Shown: positions 58,398 to 64,000 of the stretch, piece by piece | Layout: each line of letters starts with the position of its first letter | Numbering within the stretch: position 1 is the first letter of the stretch | Source: Saposhnikovia divaricata | Lineage: Eukaryota > Streptophyta > Magnoliopsida > Apiales > Apiaceae | DNA length: 64,000 bases | Direction of reading: 5' to 3' | Assembly: GCA_036435485.1 (NCBI GenBank) | Contig: CM071595.1 | Coordinates: 12,080,001 to 12,144,000 of the forward strand | The notes under the pieces: generated by a model | The model's database searches: none | Told to the model about the DNA's origin: nothing | What the model saw: only the letters and a program-made list of their open reading frames with translations | Translations under genes and position numbers: made by a program

Positions 58398-60234
58398 TGA
58401 AAGGTATATGATGTAGCCTATTTGTATTTCGAGGATACAACTCAACTTAAACAAGATTGTAATAGTAAATAGTATATAGACTGTCACAAGGAATCTCAGA
58501 TTGTATTATCTGTCAGAAGAAAAAGATCAAGTTCAATCTACAGACTTGAAGAATTACTACATTGAAAGAAGTTCAGTCATCTGATCAAGCCTCAGTGAAG
58601 TATTCGTTAAAGAAGTGGATTCATTTAAAGTGACAGAGATTTCGACAGTGACAGAGACAGTACAAAAGAATTAATAGAGAGAGAAGAAAATGAAAAGAAA
58701 AGGAACCAGATTTTAAAGTCAATATATGAAGAACAGTCATTGCGGTTAGTCACTCATGAACCAGACAGTACATCAAGTGTCAACATTAAACAGTGGTTGT
58801 TCATCATTAACTTCAATGGTTCAAGCTGTCAAGACTGGTATGTTAAGAAAAGAAAGGAACCAAATCATAGAGTCAAAAATAAATAAAAGCCGTTGGAGTT
58901 AGTCGCTCATGAACCAGACCGTGCATCGAGCATCAACAAAAATTCGGTGGTAACTCTTTATTACTTTCAGTGGTTCAAGAAAAAGATTTGAGTTGTCAAA
59001 AGATTTATATTAATTCTCTTTTAATTAATATAATTATGTAATTGATTTAATTTAATAAATTAATTCATGTCGAATTAATTTATTTATTAAATTAATTATC
59101 ATGTTAATTAAATTTTGAATTAATATATTAATCTATTAGATTTAATTAATTAGTTTATTAATTAATTAATCATTATTCATTTAAATGATTAATTGATTAA
59201 TTAAGTTAATTAAATTAAATACAATAGATAATATTTAGCAAAAAAAAAATACAATAGATAAAGAAAAGAAAAATCAAAAGAAAAGGAAAAGAAATAAAAA
59301 AATTGAAGTAAAAAGTTGCAGCTTGTTTGTGGACGTGGTCGACAAAAAGAAAAAAAGGAGATAGCAAAGTTTACTTAACAATCATGCATGCATAAGGAAA
59401 AAGCAATCAAAAGAAACACACATGCATGTGTTGTCGACAGAAGGTGTCACGCGCCTTTACAGCGCGTGTAGGCCACGCGCCGGAGGTAAAATAGCAAAAG
59501 CCACGCGTGTGTCACACCCTTCTATCTCGTAACTGGGCTTCGTTCAGACAGCAGAATATTTTGTTTACATTCAATCATACAGCCGAATTATTTAATGTTA
59601 ACAAGACAATCTCAATTGTCTTGCCGATTGTATTGGTAAGCCTTGATTGTCTTGCCTATTGTCTTGCCGATTGTCTTGGCAGTACAAAACTGATCGTCTT
59701 GGAAGAGCAGATTGTCTTGCCGATTGTCTTGGCAGTACAAATGAAAAAGAAAAGAGGCAGAAGAATATATAATTCAAGATATGCGGCCAGATCAAAACAA
59801 CACTCAGAACATATCATCTTCAACAAAACAAAAAGCCATTCTTTCTCATTGAAGAACAACACAGCAAGAGAAATAAATTTGTATAAATTCAAGTTCATCT
59901 TATTTTTAATATCTGATCCGATAGAACTTGTTTACTTGATACTCTTGTACTATTAGCGAGTGTTGACTCCTAATCTATATCTCGATTTTTATTAACAAAT
60001 CTAGAAAAATTCATGTCGAATTTTCTAATTTGTTTTTATTAACTAGATATAATTTCTGTACTGTATTTATAACAAACCCCTCAAGTTAATATAACTTTAT
60101 ATTCAACTTGAATTTTGTTTCATTTAATTCCACTCAAATTTGTCAAAATATAAATTAAATTTATCCGGACAAATTTCGATTAAACAGTACTGTTTGTATT
60201 CAACCCCCCTTCTACAAACATATTGGACCTAACA
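58398..60234 (+). repeat. 3' LTR of Copia A
   Basis: 1837 bp. Relative to the 5' LTR it has an extra ~30-bp A-rich block near 59222-59260 and one extra unit in the 12-mer array (59596-59745). Confidence 0.9.
59596..59745 (+). promoter_or_regulatory. 12-mer array in the 3' LTR of Copia A, one unit longer
   Basis: Same GATTGTCTTGCC array as at 29287-29422, with an added CTTGCCTATTGT unit near 59651. This shows that the array changes copy number. Confidence 0.6.
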
Positions 60235-60239
60235 CACGT
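60235..60239. repeat. target-site duplication CACGT of Copia A, right copy
   Basis: Matches 28107-28111. Confidence 0.9.
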
Positions 60240-60465
60240 CAGCAGATGCCACGTGTCACTGCCGCGTTAGTAGGTGGACCCCACCTGGTAACGTGGTAGT
60301 GCCACGTCGGCAGGTGCCACGTGGCACTGCCACATCATTGTTTGGTGACGTGGCTGCCACGTCATCAGTTACTGTTCACCCGAATTATTTTTTTTTTTTT
60401 TGAAAATTTTAAGATAGTGTTCTTTATTATTCTTTATATAAGGTGTTCTTCATGGAGTGTAATCA
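60240..60465. mobile_element. foldback MITE, right half
   Basis: Completes the MITE begun at 27921. The GC-rich part (60240-60370) holds several CCACGTGG/CCACGTCG words and can fold on itself. The outer part mirrors the left end. Confidence 0.7.
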
Positions 60466-60983
60466 CACTGTTCTAAAAACACGTTCAAAAATTAAGTTAT
60501 TTAAACTTTTAAATAAATTAACTATAAAAAAATTAAATTCATGCAATTAAAATATTATAATAAATTTTAAACAAATTATCTTTTTACATTTTACTTTTGA
60601 GTACATTTTTATTATGCAATAATTAATGGGACAAACAAATGTACCTGGCAATATATTTGAATTACTTAAAATATATACTCTATTTTTATATAGGAGTAGA
60701 CATTATTTGTTGTATAAATTATCAATGAAAAAATAAAATACATTACATACTCAATGAAAATATTGTTAGCGAATATTTCAAAATAAATTGGTCAACTCAA
60801 TTCAAATTTTCTTGTAAATCACTATTTTTTATAGAGGCAAACGACGTCTACGTATATAATCAAAATTGTAGATTTTCTTATAAATCACTATTTTTTATAG
60901 GTAATTAATCCATCAATAAAAGGGTATACAACATCTACAAATATAATTAAAATTGAACAAACATATAGTAAAATATATTAAAT
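60466..60983. other. AT-rich DNA without genes
   Basis: No coding frame. A short direct repeat (TAAATCACTATTTTTTATAG) occurs at about 60815 and 60880. Confidence 0.5.
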
Positions 60984-61774
60984 CACCCGAATGCAGTCAA
61001 AGCCCTGTTTTATCAGCACTTCAGCTCCTTTTTTAGCTTGAATTGTGACACTACTTTTAGCTTGGGTGACTTAGTGGTCAATCAAATTTCGAATACAACT
61101 AAGATGCATCTAGATAGGCCTTTCATGCTAGAAAAAGTTCGACTGGCTCTAAAAGATTCAGATGCTAATAAATCTCCGGGCCCGGATGACATCAACGCAG
61201 CTTGCCTCAAGCATTGCTGGAAGCACCTTCAGAGTAGCTTCATGGATACCATTAATACATTCTATCATAATGGACATCTCCCACCAGGCCTAAACTCTTC
61301 ATTTATTGCATTGATACCCAAAACTGTCAACCCACTCATTCCTGCGGACTACCGCCCTATAAGCCTCATCAATAGCACTATGAAATTACTACTTAAGGTG
61401 CTTGCTAACAGACTCAAACAAGCCCTACCACAAATCATTTCAGAAGAGCAAACTGGTTTTATGCAAAGCGGATGTATTTCTGATGGAATCTTTCTCACAT
61501 CGGAGATCATACATTCACTTAAACAAAAAGCGACATCAGATGTCATACTCAAACTAAATTTCGAAAAGGCATTTGACTCGGTTGATTGGAACTTTCTAAT
61601 GGAAGCGCTCAACAAAATGAACTTTGGGGTAAGATGGATCATGTGGATTAAATCCATATTCTCGACCATCAGAATCGCAGTTTTAGTCAACGGATCGCCA
61701 ACTAATGAGTTTACCCCACAACGTGGACTTAGACAAGGAGACCCATTATCTCCACTTCTATTCAATGTAGTCGG
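60984..61774 (+). pseudogene. L1-type LINE reverse-transcriptase fragment
   Basis: About 263 codons open in one frame, upstream of the first ATG as well (homology from NAVKALFYQHFS). Motifs in order: KSPGPDD, FIALIPKTVNP, PADYRPISLINS, SEEQTGFMQSGCISDG, LKLNFEKAFDSVDW (first catalytic Asp region; Asn where Asp is usual in LKLDFEKAFD), and QRGLRQGDPLSPLLFNVV. This is the plant L1 non-LTR RT. The frame is cut just before the expected YADD active site by the CACTA end at 61775. The endonuclease and 5' part are missing. Confidence 0.9.
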
Positions 61775-61974
61775 CACTACGCCATAAGTGCTCATATGCA
61801 ATGCTTTTAGAAAATGTTTCACTGAAAGTGTTTCGTTAGATATGAAATTTTGCCTCTAATGCAACAGAAACTGAACTGGTGTTACATTACATATAATTTA
61901 GTGTTGCATATTACCCACGGTGTTTCACATAATGCAACACTAATTGCTGGCGTTGCATTAGATATATTTTAATT

Positions 61975-62661
61975 TTAAAACATGTTGACGTGGCAGCAGT
62001 GGGGCCCACATGTTCTGACATGGCATTTGCTGACATGACATATGTGGGCCCCACAATTGCTGACGTGGCAGATGTGGGTCCCACATTTGCTGAAGTGGAA
62101 TTTTCTGACGTGGCAGAAGCGTTTCATTAGGTGACAATAGTGTTGCATTTGGTGTTCTGAAGTGTTGCATTAGCTAGTTTTTTATTTATCATAAATGCTG
62201 ACGTGGCAGGAGTGGGGCCCACCAATGCTGACGTGTCAGTGTGGGGCCCACATGGATGACGTGGCAGGCTCCCATAGATGCTGACGTGGCATATGTGGGG
62301 CCCACAATTACTGACGTGGCAGATGTGGGTCCCACATTTACTTACGTGGCATTTGCTGACGTGGCAGAAGCGTTGTATTAGGTGACAGCAGTGTTGCATT
62401 TGCTATTCTGAAGTGTTGCATTAGCTAATTTTTTAATTATAATAAATGGTGATGTTGCAGGAGTAGGGCCCACCAATGCTGACGTGTTAGTGTGGGGCCC
62501 ACATGGATGATGTGCCAGGATCCCACAGATGCTGACGTGGCATGTGTGGGGACCACAATTACTGATGTGGAAGATGTAGGTCCCGCATTTGCTGACGTGG
62601 CATTTCATAACGTGGTAGAAGCTTTGCATTAGGTGACAACAGTGTTGCATTTGTTATTCTG
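61975..62661. repeat. tandem array of about 250-bp units rich in TGACGTGGCA
   Basis: Three units: a partial one to about 62157, then 62158-62410 and 62411-62661. Each contains five to seven copies of TGACGTGGCA and GGGGCCCAC words and ends with GTTGCATTTG-TTCTG. Minus-strand Cys/His-rich frames here (61958-62650) follow from the repeated GGCCCAC words and are not genes. Confidence 0.85.
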
Positions 62662-62694
62662 AAGTGTTGCATTAGCTCCTTCTCTTACCGGATT

Positions 62695-64000
62695 GATGAA
62701 TCTATTTTTTTAAATTATTTATTCGACGTTCCAATCGCACGGATAGCAAGATATGACGATTTTAGTGAAGTGGTAAATTTATCAAAAATTTGGTAGATGT
62801 ATTTGGTTTTATAACGGTCAAACCGGTCAAAGTAGACTTTCCTTTTAACTAGTTTTGTCCCTAATGATGAATCTATTTTTTAAATTATTTTTTCGATGTT
62901 CCAATCGCACAGATGGCAAGATATGACGATTTTATTGAATCGGTAAATTTATAAAAAATTTGCAAGATTTATTTGGTTTGGTTTTATAACGGTCAAACCG
63001 GTCAAAGTAGACTTTCCTTTTAACTAGTCTTGTTCCGAATGATGAATCTATTTTTTTTAATTATTTTTTTGACGTTCGAGACGTACGGATGTCATAATCT
63101 AACGATTTTAGTAATGTGGTAATTTTTTAAAAAATTTGCTAGAAGTATTTGGTTTGGTTTTATAACGGTCAAACCGGTCAAAGTAGAGTTTTCTTTTAAC
63201 TAGTCTTGTCCCGAATGATGAATCTATTTTTTAAAATTATTTTTACGACATTCCAAACGTACGAATGTCATGATCTAACGGTTTTAGTGATGTGGTAATT
63301 TTTTAAAAAATTTGCTAGAAGTATTTGGTTTGGTTTTATAACGGTCAAACCGGTCAAAGTAGAGTTTTCTTTTAACTAGTCTTGTCCCGAATGATGAATC
63401 TATTTTTTCGACATTCCAAACATACGGATGTCATGATCTAATGATTTTAGTGATGTGGTAATCTTTTAAAAAATTTGCTAGAAGTATTTGGTTTTGTTTT
63501 ATAACGGTCAATCCGGTCAAAGTAGAGTTTCCTTTTAACTAGTCTTGTCCCGAATGATGAATTTATTTTTTTAATTATTTTTTCGACGTTTCAAAAGTAC
63601 GGATGTCAAGATCTAACGATTTTAGTGATGTGGTAATTTTTTAAAAAAATCCCAAGATGTATTTGGTTTGATTTTGTAATGGTCAAACCGGTCAAAGTAG
63701 ACCTTTCTTTAAAGTAGATTCACGGAATGAAGAATCTATTGTTTAAAATTATTTTTTTGACGTTCCAAACATACGGATGTCATCTATCTAATTTAGTGAT
63801 GTGGTAATTTTTTAAAAAAAATCCTAGATTTACTTTGTTTGGTATTATAATGGTCAAACTGATCAAAGTAGACCTTCTTTTTAACTAGTTTTACGGAATG
63901 AAGAATCTATTTTTTTAAATTATTTTTTAGACGTTCCAAATGTACGGATGTCAAGATCTAAAAATTTTAGTGATGTGGTAATTTTGAAAAAAAATCCTAG
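62695..64000. repeat. satellite-like tandem array of about 173-bp units
   Basis: The unit begins GATGAATCTATTTTTT; starts are at 62695, 62866, 63041, 63217, 63393, 63556, 63729 and 63900, so spacing is 163-176 bp. Each contains AACGGTCAAACCGGTCAAAG about 35 bp before the next start. Units near the right edge are more diverged. The array continues past the window. Confidence 0.92.

Larger units (their letters stand above)
28112..60234 (+). mobile_element. Copia A: SIRE/Maximus-like Ty1-copia element, internally decayed and twice invaded
   Basis: LTRs at 28112-29911 and 58398-60234 have ends TGAAAGGTAT…CCTAACA. The initiator Met-tRNA PBS and polypurine tract are intact, and a perfect CACGT duplication lies outside. 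Inside are the gag start, then a solo LTR holding Copia B, the rest of gag, a heavily deleted pol, a CACTA element, and a 3' region with a second pol scrap. LTRs differ by about 16 substitutions in the first 600 bp by eye (2-3 %). LTR ends, PBS, polypurine tract and gag show it is a relative of Copia B. Confidence 0.9.
61775..64000 (+). mobile_element. left end of a second CACTA element, running off the window
   Basis: CACTACGCCATAAGTG starts exactly where the LINE frame breaks. Subterminal repeats of TGCAACACTAATTGCTGGCG type follow (61820-61970), then two tandem arrays. The right end is not in the window, so size and duplication cannot be confirmed. The likely 3-bp duplication would be CGG (61772-61774). 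Confidence 0.65.

Noticed and set aside
61958..62650. Cys/His-rich minus-strand frames resembling zinc-finger proteins
   Set aside because: They repeat with the 250-bp tandem unit and come from repeated GGGCCCAC/TGACGTGGC words.

Overview
This 64 kb window looks like a transposable-element graveyard from a large flowering-plant (eudicot-type) nuclear genome. The evidence is the set of element families: a Tekay-like Ty3 chromovirus, SIRE/Maximus-like Ty1-copia elements primed by initiator Met-tRNA, CACTA elements with 3-bp target duplications, a hAT MITE with an 8-bp duplication, and an L1-type LINE. Captured plant exons have GT-AG introns and one matches the copine-type domain of RGLG ubiquitin ligases. 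I saw no intact host gene, tRNA, rRNA or CRISPR array. The species cannot be fixed from the sequence.

Layout, left half. Positions 1-2058 hold an exon-like scrap and the 3' part of a chromovirus-like LTR. An LTR element at 2059-26729 is flanked by 5-bp GATGG duplications. It has very long LTRs (about 4.65 kb where intact) and about 3.5 kb of internal DNA with no recognisable gag or pol, which fits a LARD (large retrotransposon derivative). A Tekay-like chromovirus on the minus strand (7222-20319, duplication GTTTG) sits inside it and carries nearly open gag and pol plus an unusual extra reading frame upstream of gag. That frame is split by a 546-bp hAT MITE (15794-16339, 8-bp duplication).

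Layout, right half. A foldback MITE (27921-28111 plus 60240-60465) was split by Copia A (28112-60234, duplication CACGT). Copia A gag was broken after its third codon by a minus-strand solo LTR (30019-45037, duplication CTTCA), itself split by Copia B (30656-44171, minus strand, duplication ATACA). Copia B has gag, pol and a third ORF of about 1,067 codons behind its own leader. Copia A also hosts a CACTA element (50119-54867, duplication TTA) carrying at least seven plant exons in one open frame that end in an RGLG/copine exon. Beyond the MITE lie a LINE reverse-transcriptase fragment (60984-61774) and the left end of another CACTA element (from 61775). That element contains a 250-bp and a 173-bp tandem array and runs off the window.

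How the parts relate. Each insertion leaves its duplication, so the order is readable: MITE, then Copia A, then solo LTR, then Copia B; and LARD, then Tekay, then hAT MITE. The LARD and Tekay element share PBS placement and an LTR U5 motif, suggesting mobilisation in trans. Copia A and Copia B share LTR ends, PBS, polypurine tract, gag architecture and a promoter-proximal repeat array, so Copia A may likewise have moved with a relative's proteins.
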